Shown here one piece after another: positions 7,320-16,795 of a stretch of DNA of 64,000 bases. The notes below the pieces were generated by a model. The model made no database searches. It had not been told where the DNA came from and was given only the letters and a program-made list of their open reading frames with translations. Each line of letters opens with the position of its first letter. Positions within the stretch are counted from its first letter, which is position 1. The DNA comes from Bacteroidales bacterium (GTDB lineage: Bacteria; Bacteroidota; Bacteroidia; Bacteroidales; P3), in NCBI GenBank assembly GCA_017454015.1, contig JAFTDW010000060.1, positions 1 through 64,000 of the forward strand. The letters are read 5' to 3'. The position numbers were made by a program, and so were the translations under genes.

Positions 7320-8525
7320 ATGCAACATTTTGACCCTGCAACAGCCATTCAGCGTCTTGACGGACGCGACGCCAACCGCGGCGTAAATCCTGCAATTTGC
7401 GACAGTGCCACCTTCACCTTCCCCGAAGCGCACCTCATGACCGAGACATTCCACGGCGAGACCGAGGGCTACTTCCTCTACAGCCGCCACTGGAACCCCT
7501 CGAACCTCGCTCTTTGCCAGTCTCTTGCTGCCATGGAAGGCACTGAGATGGCATGGGTTACAGGCTCCGGCCTTGCAGCCATCACCTGCGCACTGCTCCA
7601 CGAGGTGAATGCCGGCGACCACATAGTGGCAAGCATGACCACCTATGGCGGCACCTTCGCCTTCATGGCCAACTACCTGAAAAAGTTCAACGTGAACACA
7701 ACGTTTGTGAACATGCAGAACCTCGACGCCGTGAAGAAAGCCCTTGCCGAGCACCCCAACACCAAAGTGGTCTACACCGAGACCATGAACAACCCGCTGC
7801 TCCGCATTGCCAATGTGCCCGAGCTGTCGAAGATGGCCCACGCCGCAGGCGCCAAGCTGATAGTAGACAACACCTTTACCCCCATGATCTTCTCGCCCTG
7901 CAAGCTGGGCGCCGATGTCACCGTCTATTCCATGACCAAGTACATCAACGGTACCAATGACTGCGTCGCCGGCGCCATCTGCGGCTCCGCGGAGTATATC
8001 AACAGCCTCATCGACGTCAACAACGGCACCTGCATGCTTCTCGGCCCCGTGCTCGACCCCATGCGCAGCGCCTCCATCAACAAGAACCTCCACACCCTGC
8101 ATATTCGCATGAAGAAACACGGTGAGAACGCCATGTATCTTGCCAAACGTTTCAAAGAGGTGGGCTTCAAATACAACTACCCGGGTCTGCCCGAGCACCC
8201 CGATTATGAGCTCTTCTGCTCCATGTGCAACGAAGGCTACGGCTTTGGCGGCATGATCAGCATCGACATGGGCACCGCCGAGTCGGCCAGCCGTATCATG
8301 GAAATCATGCAGAAGAAAGGCGTGGGCTACCTCGCCGTGTCGCTGGGTTACTTCAAGACCCTCTTCTCCAACTCCGGCAAGTCCACTTCGAGCGAGGTGC
8401 CCGAGGATATTCAGAAGGAGATGGGTATGAGCGAAGGACTTATCCGCTTCAGCATGGGTCTGGACAACGACATAGAGGCCACCTTCCAGCTTATCAAAGA
8501 GTCTGTCGACGAGAGCCGCAGATAA
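7320..8525 (+). CDS. PLP-dependent trans-sulfuration enzyme, probable methionine gamma-lyase
   Basis: The 401-aa product belongs to the Cys/Met metabolism PLP family. It has the cofactor-binding GSGLAAI near residues 81-87, the YTETMNNPLLRIAN and IVDNTFTP segments, and the Schiff-base lysine Lys207 in SMTKYINGTND. The C-terminal GLIRFSMGLDN segment is standard. Within the family, methionine gamma-lyase (methionine to methanethiol, ammonia and 2-oxobutyrate) fits best given the amino-acid catabolic neighbours, but O-acetylhomoserine sulfhydrylase or cystathionine gamma-synthase cannot be excluded from sequence reading alone. Confidence 0.8.
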   Translation: MQHFDPATAIQRLDGRDANRGVNPAICDSATFTFPEAHLMTETFHGETEGYFLYSRHWNPSNLALCQSLAAMEGTEMAWVTGSGLAAITCALLHEVNAGDHIVASMTTYGGTFAFMANYLKKFNVNTTFVNMQNLDAVKKALAEHPNTKVVYTETMNNPLLRIANVPELSKMAHAAGAKLIVDNTFTPMIFSPCKLGADVTVYSMTKYINGTNDCVAGAICGSAEYINSLIDVNNGTCMLLGPVLDPMRSASINKNLHTLHIRMKKHGENAMYLAKRFKEVGFKYNYPGLPEHPDYELFCSMCNEGYGFGGMISIDMGTAESASRIMEIMQKKGVGYLAVSLGYFKTLFSNSGKSTSSEVPEDIQKEMGMSEGLIRFSMGLDNDIEATFQLIKESVDESRR

Positions 8526-8572
8526 TATCACCACCGCAAAAAAATCAATACAGATTCCACGACTTTAGGATG

Positions 8573-8666
8573 TTTCGTTGTCGCGTCGTTCCATTTCATG
8601 GGTCGTATTCTGGCAAGAGCAATGTGAGCTTGTCAGAACACGCAGCGTGACGGCGTGACAACGAAA
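8573..8666 (+). other. Inverted repeat enclosing a dispersed repeat copy
   Basis: TTTCGTTGTC (8573-8582) pairs with GACAACGAAA (8657-8666), enclosing 74 bases that include a copy of the 48-bp dispersed element. It lies between the lyase and carbamate kinase genes and could end the lyase transcript or mark an inserted element; no T-run follows. Confidence 0.45.
8589..8633 (+). repeat. Dispersed repeat, copy 1 (diverged)
   Basis: It begins TTCCATTTCATGGGTCGT and shares the core with the copies at 18117-18165 and 59265-59313, with several substitutions (AAGAGC in place of TGCGGC). It lies intergenically. Confidence 0.65.
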
Positions 8667-8709
8667 TGTTCGGGGTCGGTTTCTCAATTCAACTCAAATT
8701 CCGTTCATT

Positions 8710-9645
8710 ATGAGAAAACTTGCCGTGGTTGCATTGGGCGGCAACGCCCTGCTCCGCAGCGGACAGAAAGGCACCTATCAGGAGCAGATAGCCAACGTCG
8801 AGGAGACTTGCGAGTCGCTCTACCAACTGTTACGGCGCAACTACAACATCGTCATAGGCCACGGCAACGGGCCGCAGGTGGGCAACGTCATGCTCCAGCA
8901 CGAGGCCGGCCGCTCCGCGGGCGTGGAAGCCATGCCCATGGACTACTGCGTGGCCGAGACGCAAGGCTCCATAGCCTATCTTATTGAGATATGTCTGCGC
9001 AATGTGCTGGCCCGCCACGATATGCAGCGCGACGTGGTGACTCTTGTAACACAGGTGGCCGTCAATAAGTTGGACCCCATGTTCAAGAACCCCACCAAAC
9101 CCGTTGGACCCTACTACACCCAAGAGCAGGCCGAGCAGTTGGCCAAGGCTACCGGCGCCATATACAAAGAAGACCCCAAGGGACGCGGCTGGCGCAAGGT
9201 GGTGGCATCGCCAAAACCCACCCGCATCAACAACATCAAGATAGTGCAGCACCTTGCCAAGGCTGGCAATGTGGTTGTCACCGTTGGCGGCGGCGGCATA
9301 CCCGTGGTGGAAGAGAGCGACTATGTACGCGGTGTGGAGGCAGTCATCGACAAAGACCTTGCCAGCGCACTCTGCGCCGTGCAGATCAATGCCGACGAGT
9401 TCTACATCCTCACCGATGTGCCAAAGGTCTATATCAACTTCCGCAAACCCGACGAGAAAGCCCTCGACACCATAACCGTCGACGAGGCCAAGCGGCTCAT
9501 GGCCGATGGCCAGTTTGCCGAAGGCAGCATGGCGCCCAAGATTCGCGCCGCCATAATGTTTGTGGAGAACGGAGGCAAGGAATGCATAATAACCGAGGCC
9601 TCCCAGCTGGGCAACCCAAACTGTGGCACGCGCATAGTACGCTGA
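8710..9645 (+). CDS. arcC: Carbamate kinase
   Basis: The 311-aa product has the amino-acid-kinase N-terminus VVALGGNALL and GHGNGPQVGN (about residues 55-64), the PSPKPT-like VASPKPTRI loop, and GGGGIPV. It transfers phosphate between carbamoyl phosphate and ADP, giving ATP, ammonia and bicarbonate in catabolism. The ornithine carbamoyltransferase gene follows 66 bases later, a classic arginine-deiminase-pathway pairing. No arginine deiminase gene is in the window. Confidence 0.93.
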   Translation: MRKLAVVALGGNALLRSGQKGTYQEQIANVEETCESLYQLLRRNYNIVIGHGNGPQVGNVMLQHEAGRSAGVEAMPMDYCVAETQGSIAYLIEICLRNVLARHDMQRDVVTLVTQVAVNKLDPMFKNPTKPVGPYYTQEQAEQLAKATGAIYKEDPKGRGWRKVVASPKPTRINNIKIVQHLAKAGNVVVTVGGGGIPVVEESDYVRGVEAVIDKDLASALCAVQINADEFYILTDVPKVYINFRKPDEKALDTITVDEAKRLMADGQFAEGSMAPKIRAAIMFVENGGKECIITEASQLGNPNCGTRIVR

Positions 9646-9711
9646 TATAAAACTCGGAGTACACAGAATTATCATAGTAATTTCATCAAACAATAAAATA
9701 TTATCAAAACA

Positions 9712-10713
9712 ATGGCTTACAATTTAAGAAACCGCAACTTTCTGAAAATCCTCGACTTCACGCCGAAGGAGCTTAACTATCTGCTCGACCTTGCCCGCGA
9801 CCTCAAGCGTGCCAAATACACCGGTACCGAGCAGCCAACCCTCAAGGGCAAAAACATAGCACTCATCTTTGAGAAGACCTCCACACGCACCCGCTGCGCC
9901 TTTGAGGTCGGTGCCAAAGACCAGGGCGCCCACGTAACCTATCTCGGCCCCACGGGCAGCCAGATTGGCGTGAAAGAGAGCATGAAGGACACCGCTCGCG
10001 TGCTTGGCCGCATGTATGATGGCATAGAGTACCGCGGCTTCAAGCAGGAGACCGTAGAGGAACTCGCCAAATACGCCGGAGTCCCTGTGTGGAACGGCCT
10101 AACCAACGAGAGCCACCCTACACAGATCCTTGCCGACTTCCTCACCATGCAGGAGCATGTCGACAAACCCCTCAACCAAGTGACTTTTGCCTACGTTGGC
10201 GACGCCCGTTTCAACATGGGCAACAGCCTCATGGTAGGCGGTGCCAAGATGGGTATGGATGTGCGCATCATTGCCCCCAAGAAACTCCAGCCAGCCAAAG
10301 AGCTTGTCAAGACCTGCAAGGAGATAGCCAAAGAGACCGGTGCCACCGTCACCGTCACCGACGACCCCGTGAAGGGCGTGAAGGGCTGCGACTTTATCTA
10401 CACCGACGTATGGGTCTCCATGGGTGAGCCCGCCGAGGTATGGAAAGAGCGCATCAAGATGCTTAAGCCCTATCAGGTCAACAAGCAGATGATGAAGAAC
10501 ACCGGCAACCCCAAATGCAAGTTCATGCACTGCCTGCCGGCCTACCACAACCTTGAAACCCAGGTTGGCCGCGATGTCAACAAGCAGTTTGGTCTTGACG
10601 GCATCGAGGTGACCGAAGAGGTGTTCGAGAGCGAGAACAGCATTGTGTTCGACGAGGCCGAGAACCGTATGCACACCATCAAGGCCGTCATGGTTGCCAC
10701 TCTGGGCGACTGA
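9712..10713 (+). CDS. argF: Ornithine carbamoyltransferase, probably catabolic
   Basis: The 333-aa product has the carbamoyl-phosphate motif STRTR (57-61), the HPTQ motif, DVWVSMGEP (the SMG loop of true ornithine transcarbamylases) and HCLPAYH (from H273). Many Bacteroidota make arginine through acetyl- or succinyl-ornithine transcarbamylases, which differ at the SMG loop; the loop and the arcC neighbour favour conversion of citrulline to ornithine and carbamoyl phosphate (the arcB role). The gene ends just before a 15-bp hairpin. Confidence 0.92.
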   Translation: MAYNLRNRNFLKILDFTPKELNYLLDLARDLKRAKYTGTEQPTLKGKNIALIFEKTSTRTRCAFEVGAKDQGAHVTYLGPTGSQIGVKESMKDTARVLGRMYDGIEYRGFKQETVEELAKYAGVPVWNGLTNESHPTQILADFLTMQEHVDKPLNQVTFAYVGDARFNMGNSLMVGGAKMGMDVRIIAPKKLQPAKELVKTCKEIAKETGATVTVTDDPVKGVKGCDFIYTDVWVSMGEPAEVWKERIKMLKPYQVNKQMMKNTGNPKCKFMHCLPAYHNLETQVGRDVNKQFGLDGIEVTEEVFESENSIVFDEAENRMHTIKAVMVATLGD

Positions 10714-10735
10714 TTGCCGACAATCATTCCTGTTT

Positions 10736-10777
10736 CGAAATCCCGTTATTACGACATACCGCAATAACGGGATTTCG
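10736..10777 (+). terminator. 15-bp perfect hairpin ending the arcC-argF unit
   Basis: CGAAATCCCGTTATT (10736-10750) pairs perfectly with AATAACGGGATTTCG (10763-10777) around a 12-base loop. No T-run follows, but the stem is long and sits 23 bases after the stop. Confidence 0.7.
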
Positions 10778-10824
10778 GAATAACATAACAATATAATTAC
10801 GAGACAAAAAACAACTGACTAACT

Positions 10825-11994
10825 ATGGCTGACAGTTGGCTTGGACAGTTGCTTATGGGCAGCGGTGTGGGTCCTACTATTATTTACCTCGCCTTGTCGA
10901 TTGCAACAGGTATGTTTCTCGGCAAGTTCAAGGTAAGGGGTATATCGCTTGGCATCACATGGGTGCTCTTTGTCGGACTGGCATTGAGTGCTTGTGGCGT
11001 GAGTCTCAACAGCGAGATGTTGCATGTTGTCAAAGAGCTGGGACTTATATTGTTTGTCACCGCTGTCGGCATGCAGGTCGGCCCTAATTTCTTCAGTTCG
11101 TTCAAGAAAGGCGGGCTTGCCCTCAACCTGCTTGCCCTTGCCAATGTGGCTCTGGGTGTGGGTATGGTTTGCCTTATCTCGGCATTGAGTGGCGAGCGCA
11201 TGCTCGACATGACAGGTGTCTACACCGGCGCTGTCACCAACACACCGGCACTCTCGGCAGGGCAGCAGACTGTCGACGACCTCGGCCTCTCGGCCAGTGT
11301 CTCGCTGGCCAGTGGCTACGCCGTGGCATACCCCATGGCTGTTGTGGGTCTGATATTAACCTGCATCATACTCAAACCACACAAAGCCCCCGAAACGACA
11401 CATACCGACTCCTATAAGCCGCCCACTCCGGTAGTGCGTCAGCGCGGCATAAGGCTCATACCTGTCTTTGTGCTCATAGCCATTGGCATCTTGCTGGGCT
11501 CAGTGCCCGTGCCAGTGGGTCTTGCGGCACCTATCAAGCTCGGCCTTGCCGGTGGTCCGCTGGTGGCCGCCCTCGTGGGCAGCTGGCTTGCAGTGCGAAA
11601 AGGGTGGCTCACTTTGGAGTATACCGCCAGCGAAGGTGTCTCTATGCTGCGTGAGGTGGGCATAACGCTCTTCCTCGCCGCCGTGGGACTCGGCGCAGGT
11701 GCCGACTTTGTGGCTACAATACGTGGCGGCGCATGGCTATGGATTTTCTACGGGCTGGCTATAACGGTGGTTCCGCCTATGATTACGGGCCTCTTTGGCC
11801 GTTTGGTGCTCAAGGTCGACCATCCCACCCTTATGGGCTTCATCGCAGGCAGCCATACCGACCCGCCGGCTTTGGCTTTTGCCAACACCGAGGCCCCCGA
11901 CGGACGTCCCAATATGGGCTACGCCACGGTATACCCGCTAACCATGTTCCTGCGCATACTGACAGCGCAGCTGCTTATCCTTCTCTCGTTGTGA
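10825..11994 (+). CDS. AspT/YidE-family transporter lacking RCK domains
   Basis: The 389-aa integral membrane protein is built from two repeated AspT membrane domains. The first ends in YTGAVTNTPALSAGQQ, the second in GSHTDPPALAFANTEAP followed by YATVYPLTMFLRI, both family signatures. Longer YidE-type members carry two cytoplasmic TrkA-C (RCK) domains between the halves; here only about 40 residues join them. AspT exchanges aspartate for alanine, and this position after a fermentative block suggests an amino-acid or organic-acid exchanger; the substrate is inferred. The next gene starts two bases after its stop. Confidence 0.85.
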   Translation: MADSWLGQLLMGSGVGPTIIYLALSIATGMFLGKFKVRGISLGITWVLFVGLALSACGVSLNSEMLHVVKELGLILFVTAVGMQVGPNFFSSFKKGGLALNLLALANVALGVGMVCLISALSGERMLDMTGVYTGAVTNTPALSAGQQTVDDLGLSASVSLASGYAVAYPMAVVGLILTCIILKPHKAPETTHTDSYKPPTPVVRQRGIRLIPVFVLIAIGILLGSVPVPVGLAAPIKLGLAGGPLVAALVGSWLAVRKGWLTLEYTASEGVSMLREVGITLFLAAVGLGAGADFVATIRGGAWLWIFYGLAITVVPPMITGLFGRLVLKVDHPTLMGFIAGSHTDPPALAFANTEAPDGRPNMGYATVYPLTMFLRILTAQLLILLSL

Positions 11995-11995
11995 C

Positions 11996-13783
11996 ATGGC
12001 CGAAGCGCTGCTGACCATAGAGAACCTCACCAAGTCGTATGGCGACAAGATGCTATTCGAGGACATCTCGTTTGGCATCAATGCCGGTCAGAAGAGCGCT
12101 CTCATTGCCCGCAATGGGTATGGCAAGAGCACATTGCTCAACATCATCACCGGCACTGTGCTGCCCGACGACGGCAAGGTGACCTTTAGCAAGAGCGCCA
12201 AGATGGCCTATCTGCCTCAAACTCCGGGGTTCAGCAGCCGACAGACCGTGGGACAGTATGTCCACTCCATACCGCGGCCCGACACCGAGGAACCGTGGGT
12301 GTTTGAACAACGCATAGAAGAGATTCTCTCGCGTCTTAAGATAGACCACCTCGCCGACCGCTTCACATCGCAACTCAGCGGCGGCGAACAGAAAAAGGTG
12401 GCTCTCTCGCGCATACTGCTCGACGACACCAACCTGCTGCTGCTCGACGAGCCCACCAACCACTTGGATATTGCGATGATAGAATGGCTCGAAGACTTGC
12501 TCTCGCGCCAGAGACTCGCCATATTGATGGTAACCCACGACCGCTACTTCCTCGACAAGGTGTGCCACAACATCCTTGAACTCGACAACGCGCGTCTCTA
12601 CAGCTACAACGGCAACTACGACTATTACGTCCGCAAAAAGGCCGAGAGGGTGTACAACGAGCGCATCGAGGTGGAAAAAGCCAAAGGACTGTACCGCACC
12701 GAACTCGAATGGATGCGACGTATGCCGCAAGCTCGTGGCACCAAGGCCCGCGCACGTATCGACGCATTCTATGAACTTGAAGAGAAAGCCCACACCCGCT
12801 TCGACGACACCCGCCCGCAACTCACAGTGAAAACAGAGCGTATTGGCGGCAAGATACTCGAACTGTACAATGTCTCCAAGGCGTTTGAGGGCAGGGTGGT
12901 GCTTAACGATTTCAGCTACTGCTTCAAGCGTGGCGAGAAGACCGGCATAGTGGGGCCCAACGGCGTGGGCAAGAGTACGTTGCTCAATATCATGACAGGC
13001 TCGCTGCGTCCCGACTCGGGGCGTGTCATAGTGGGGCAGACCATACAGTTTGGCTACTACACCCAGCAAGGGCTGCAATGCCCCGACGACCGCCGCGTCA
13101 TAGACGTGGTGAAAGATGTGGCAGAGATGATAGAGCTCGACGACGGCAAGGAACTCACGGCACACCAGTTCCTCTCGTACTTTGGATTCGACAGCACCAC
13201 ACAATACAACTACTGCGGCAACCTCTCCGGCGGCGAACGCCGCCGCCTACACCTGCTGCTTGTGCTTATGGCCAACCCCAACTTCCTCATACTCGACGAG
13301 CCCACCAACGACCTCGACCTCTACACCCTCGAAATCCTCGAAGACTTCCTGCGCAACTACAAAGGCTGCCTTATCATAGTGAGCCACGACCGCAGTTTTA
13401 TGGACAATATAGTGGACCACCTCTTTGTCTTTCAGGGCGACGGCGTGGTGCGCGACTATCATTCCAACTATACCAACTATCGCGAATGGCAGCGACAGGA
13501 GGCCGCCACTGCCGCCAAGCAAAAGAGCGAGGCAAAGCCACGCCGTACAGAAAACAAACCCGCCTCGACGCGGCCTACCTACAAACAACAAAAAGAATAC
13601 GAAGCCCTTACGGCCGAGATTGAGAGCCTCACCAACGAGCGTACAACCCTCGAACAAGAGCTCTCGTCGGGTAACGCCAATGCCGACGAACTGACTCGCA
13701 TGTCGACCCGCATTGGCGAAATCATAGCTCTGCTCGACGAGAAAGAGCTCCGCTGGCTCGAACTCGACGAGATAATGGGATAG
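11996..13783 (+). CDS. ABC-F family ATPase
   Basis: The 595-aa product has two ABC ATPase domains and no membrane segment. Domain 1: Walker A ARNGYGKST (38-46), signature LSGGEQKKVALSR, Walker B LLLLDEPTNHLD. Domain 2: Walker A GPNGVGKST, signature LSGGERRRLHL, Walker B LILDEPTNDLD. A charged linker joins them and a C-terminal coiled coil follows (KQQKEYEALTAEIESL onward), as in Uup. The first Walker A has Ala and Tyr where GxNGAGKS is usual, but the nucleotide-binding residues remain. ABC-F proteins act on the ribosome. Confidence 0.92.
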   Translation: MAEALLTIENLTKSYGDKMLFEDISFGINAGQKSALIARNGYGKSTLLNIITGTVLPDDGKVTFSKSAKMAYLPQTPGFSSRQTVGQYVHSIPRPDTEEPWVFEQRIEEILSRLKIDHLADRFTSQLSGGEQKKVALSRILLDDTNLLLLDEPTNHLDIAMIEWLEDLLSRQRLAILMVTHDRYFLDKVCHNILELDNARLYSYNGNYDYYVRKKAERVYNERIEVEKAKGLYRTELEWMRRMPQARGTKARARIDAFYELEEKAHTRFDDTRPQLTVKTERIGGKILELYNVSKAFEGRVVLNDFSYCFKRGEKTGIVGPNGVGKSTLLNIMTGSLRPDSGRVIVGQTIQFGYYTQQGLQCPDDRRVIDVVKDVAEMIELDDGKELTAHQFLSYFGFDSTTQYNYCGNLSGGERRRLHLLLVLMANPNFLILDEPTNDLDLYTLEILEDFLRNYKGCLIIVSHDRSFMDNIVDHLFVFQGDGVVRDYHSNYTNYREWQRQEAATAAKQKSEAKPRRTENKPASTRPTYKQQKEYEALTAEIESLTNERTTLEQELSSGNANADELTRMSTRIGEIIALLDEKELRWLELDEIMG

Positions 13784-13870
13784 CCTGTATATGTTAAAAA
13801 CTTATATGCAATAAATGAGACAGCCTGTCGTTTTATATATATTATAGTTCATATCTTATAAGAAAATATT

Positions 13871-14851
13871 ATGAAGACAATAAACTATATTCTTGTTGCA
13901 GTGGCGTTTGCCACGATGTCGGCTCTTACATCCTGCCAAAAAGACCCCGCCAGCAATCCCGACTACAGCTCCACTCTCGACGCCCAAGGCGAGCGTGGCG
14001 TTGGCGCCCTGCCCGGCAAGTTCAGTGTAAGTCCCGACAGGATGGTGCGGTTCAGTCAGGGCAACCTGCAGTACTGCGTCAATATCGACAGCCATTTGGT
14101 GGTTGGAAATCAGATGGTATCGGGTAGTTGGCGCTTTGCTGCCAACCAATACGATTATATTGGATACAGGAACGTCAATTCCGACTCGACGCTTGCCGGT
14201 ATTACCGACCTCTTTGGCTGGGCTACGAGTGGTTGGAGTGCAGGTAATTACGAGTCGTCGCCGCGCAGCATCAGCGTCTACAGCGAGTCTTACGCGCCGA
14301 GCCATGACCACGAGGTCAACCTCACGGGCGACAACGTCTACGGCGACTGGGGACAGTTCAACGCCATATCCAACGGCGGCGACGCCCCGGGTCTTTGGCG
14401 CACCCTGTCGCAACAGGAGTGGATATACATCTTCCACCAACGCGAGAACACCCGCATAAACGGAATCCCCAACATACGTTTCGCCAAAGGACAGGTGCAT
14501 AACGTCAACGGCCTGCTTCTGTTCCCCAACGAGTACCGTCACCCCAACCGTGTGGCTCTTCCTGTGGAAATCAACATGATGGATGGCAATTTCTCCAAGA
14601 ACCACTACACCGGTGCCGACTGGGACTCGCTCCAGGCCGCAGGCGTGGTGTTCCTGCCAGCCGCAGGCATGCGATACGGCACCACTGTGTCAAAGGTTCA
14701 GACATACGGCAACTACTGGTCGAGCACGGCCTGCAACAAAAATAACGCATACTACATCTATTTCCTCGCAGGTGCTTTCGACCCGGCCTCCTTCGGCTAT
14801 CGTTGCAACGGACGCTCGGTGCGACTTGTGCAGGATGTGAAAGTGAAATGA
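13871..14851 (+). CDS. Lipoprotein with a FISUMP-like domain
   Basis: The 326-aa product has a lipoprotein signal (SALTSC, Cys22) and the pattern of a widespread Bacteroidales surface family: FSVSPDRMVRFSQGNLQY, WRFAANQYDYIG, a central GLWRTLSQQEW, and the closing YWSSTACN and RCNGRSVRLV of the Fibrobacter succinogenes paralogous-domain type. Function is unknown; the fold is thought to be C-type-lectin-like. Confidence 0.75.
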   Translation: MKTINYILVAVAFATMSALTSCQKDPASNPDYSSTLDAQGERGVGALPGKFSVSPDRMVRFSQGNLQYCVNIDSHLVVGNQMVSGSWRFAANQYDYIGYRNVNSDSTLAGITDLFGWATSGWSAGNYESSPRSISVYSESYAPSHDHEVNLTGDNVYGDWGQFNAISNGGDAPGLWRTLSQQEWIYIFHQRENTRINGIPNIRFAKGQVHNVNGLLLFPNEYRHPNRVALPVEINMMDGNFSKNHYTGADWDSLQAAGVVFLPAAGMRYGTTVSKVQTYGNYWSSTACNKNNAYYIYFLAGAFDPASFGYRCNGRSVRLVQDVKVK

Positions 14852-14891
14852 TGCGATACATACCGTAAATTGTGATGCTTGAATAAGTTTT

Positions 14892-16466
14892 ATGGAACTT
14901 CTGTCTCAAAACAAACCTCGCGATAAGAAGCGCCTTGCCTACGATGCCGCTTTCGACATCAACGGCAAGACTCCGCCTCAGGCCACCGACCTCGAAGCAT
15001 CGGTGCTCGGCGCTTTGATGCTTGACCAGAATGCACTGAACAACAATATAGAGACCATCAGGACAGAGTATTTCTACAAGCCCGAACACCAGATAATCTA
15101 CTCGACGATACAAAAACTGTTCGGTCTCTCGCAACCTGTCGACCTCCTCACCGTTGTCGAACAGCTGCGCAAGGACGGCCAGCTCGAAGCCGCCGGCGGA
15201 GCCTACTATATCTCGCAACTCACCAACCGCGTGGTTTCTGCCGCCCATGTGGAATACCATGCCCGTGTGCTCGCCGAGAAGTACATCCAACGTGAGCTTA
15301 TACGCGTCTCTACAGAAACCCTGCGGGACTCTTACGACGAGACTTCCGATGTGGTTGAACTTCTCGACACCACCGAGACACGCCTGCTCGAAATCAGCGA
15401 CAAGAACTTCCGCTCCGAATACCACTACATGTCCGATCTGCTCTCCGATGCCAACAACCTCATACAGGAGATGCAGAACAACGACGGGAAACTCAACGGC
15501 ATTCCGTCGGGTTTCATGGAGCTCGACCAGCTCACCTCGGGTTTTCAGCCCGGCACCCTCGTCATTATCGCCGCCCGTCCGGCCATGGGTAAGACGGCTT
15601 TTGCTCTCAGCATAGCCCGCAACATAGCCCTCAACGAGAAAAAAGCTGTGGCATTCTTCTCGCTCGAAATGACTGGCTTGGAACTTGTCATGCGTCTCAT
15701 ATCGAGCGAGGCGATGATCGAGGGCGGCAAGTTCAAACGCGGCGAGAAGCTGACACAACAGCAGGTGGCCGTCCTTACGGAAAAGATACAGGTGCTAAGC
15801 TCCGCACCCATCTATATCGACGACTCGCCGATGCTCTCTATCTTCGAGCTCCGCGCCAAGTGCCGCCGACTGAAAAAAGCCCACGACATACAAGCGGTGT
15901 TCATCGACTACCTGCAGCTTATGCACGGCGACGCGTCGGGCAACCGCGGCGGCAACCGCGAACAAGAGATTTCCAACATCTCGCGCCAGCTCAAAGCACT
16001 CTCCAAGGAGTTGCAAATTCCTGTCATAGCTCTCTCGCAGCTCAGCCGTCAGGTGGAGCAGCGCGGCGGCGACCGCAAGCCGCAACTCAGCGACCTCCGC
16101 GAGTCGGGCGCTATTGAGCAGGATGCCGACATTGTGGCGTTCATCTATCGTCCCGATTACTACGGCCTTACCGAGCCCGACAATTTGGGCGAGACCGTAG
16201 GCATGGCCGACATTATCCTTGCCAAGCACCGTAGCGGTGGACAAGGCACTGCCCGTCTGCGTTTTGTCAAGGAGTTCACGCGCTTTGAGAACCGTGTGCA
16301 GTACAGTGGCGGACTCTCGGCGCAGATACCACCCAACGCAGAGTTCGACCAAGCCAACGGTCGCATCCTCATCGACTCCAAAGCCAATTTCGACATCGAC
16401 GACAACGACGACTTTGGCCATGCCTCGGACTATCCACCTCCAACAGATGATATTCCCGACTTCTGA
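14892..16466 (+). CDS. dnaB: Replicative DNA helicase DnaB
   Basis: The 524-aa product has the N-terminal DnaB domain (EASVLGALMLDQNAL), then the RecA-fold helicase: Walker A AARPAMGKTAFALSIA, the FSLEMTGLELVMRL segment, Walker B VFIDYLQLM, and SQLSRQVEQRGGDRKPQLSD with the expected arginines. The acidic C-terminal tail is typical. It unwinds DNA at the replication fork. The stop overlaps the SMR start by one base (TGATG). Confidence 0.96.
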   Translation: MELLSQNKPRDKKRLAYDAAFDINGKTPPQATDLEASVLGALMLDQNALNNNIETIRTEYFYKPEHQIIYSTIQKLFGLSQPVDLLTVVEQLRKDGQLEAAGGAYYISQLTNRVVSAAHVEYHARVLAEKYIQRELIRVSTETLRDSYDETSDVVELLDTTETRLLEISDKNFRSEYHYMSDLLSDANNLIQEMQNNDGKLNGIPSGFMELDQLTSGFQPGTLVIIAARPAMGKTAFALSIARNIALNEKKAVAFFSLEMTGLELVMRLISSEAMIEGGKFKRGEKLTQQQVAVLTEKIQVLSSAPIYIDDSPMLSIFELRAKCRRLKKAHDIQAVFIDYLQLMHGDASGNRGGNREQEISNISRQLKALSKELQIPVIALSQLSRQVEQRGGDRKPQLSDLRESGAIEQDADIVAFIYRPDYYGLTEPDNLGETVGMADIILAKHRSGGQGTARLRFVKEFTRFENRVQYSGGLSAQIPPNAEFDQANGRILIDSKANFDIDDNDDFGHASDYPPPTDDIPDF

Positions 16467-16795
16467 TGAGCTGGATGGTGTTGATTGCGGCAGGGCTTTG
16501 TGAGGTGGCTTTCTCTTTTTGCCTGGGCAAGACAAAGACCTTGTCGGGAATGCCTTATTGGGAATGGATGGCAGCCTTTGCTTTTTTCTACGTCCTCAGT
16601 GCCGTACTGCTTGCCAAGGCCGTGCAGAACATACCCATAGGCACAGCCTATCCCGTATGGACAGGCATAGGAGCCCTCGGCGCGGTGATGCTCGGCATCT
16701 TTGTGTTCCACGAGCCGGCGACTTTCTGGCGTATGTTCTTCATGACTACCCTTATAGCCTCGATAATAGGGCTTAAGATAGTCTCCTCACATTGA
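16466..16795 (+). CDS. SMR-family efflux protein, Gdx (guanidinium) subtype
   Basis: The 109-aa product has four transmembrane helices, the essential Glu13 (GLCEVAF) and the GTAYPVWTGIGALGAV motif, which marks the Gdx/SugE guanidinium-exporter branch rather than EmrE. The usual mechanism is proton-coupled export. It begins at the last base of dnaB, so it is translated from the dnaB message, and no guanidine riboswitch precedes it. Its last 9 bases overlap the convergent symporter gene. Confidence 0.88.
   Translation: MSWMVLIAAGLCEVAFSFCLGKTKTLSGMPYWEWMAAFAFFYVLSAVLLAKAVQNIPIGTAYPVWTGIGALGAVMLGIFVFHEPATFWRMFFMTTLIASIIGLKIVSSH

Noticed and set aside
7275..8534. 419-codon minus-strand open frame
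   Set aside because: It lies opposite the PLP-dependent lyase, which has all family motifs; the antisense product has no signature.
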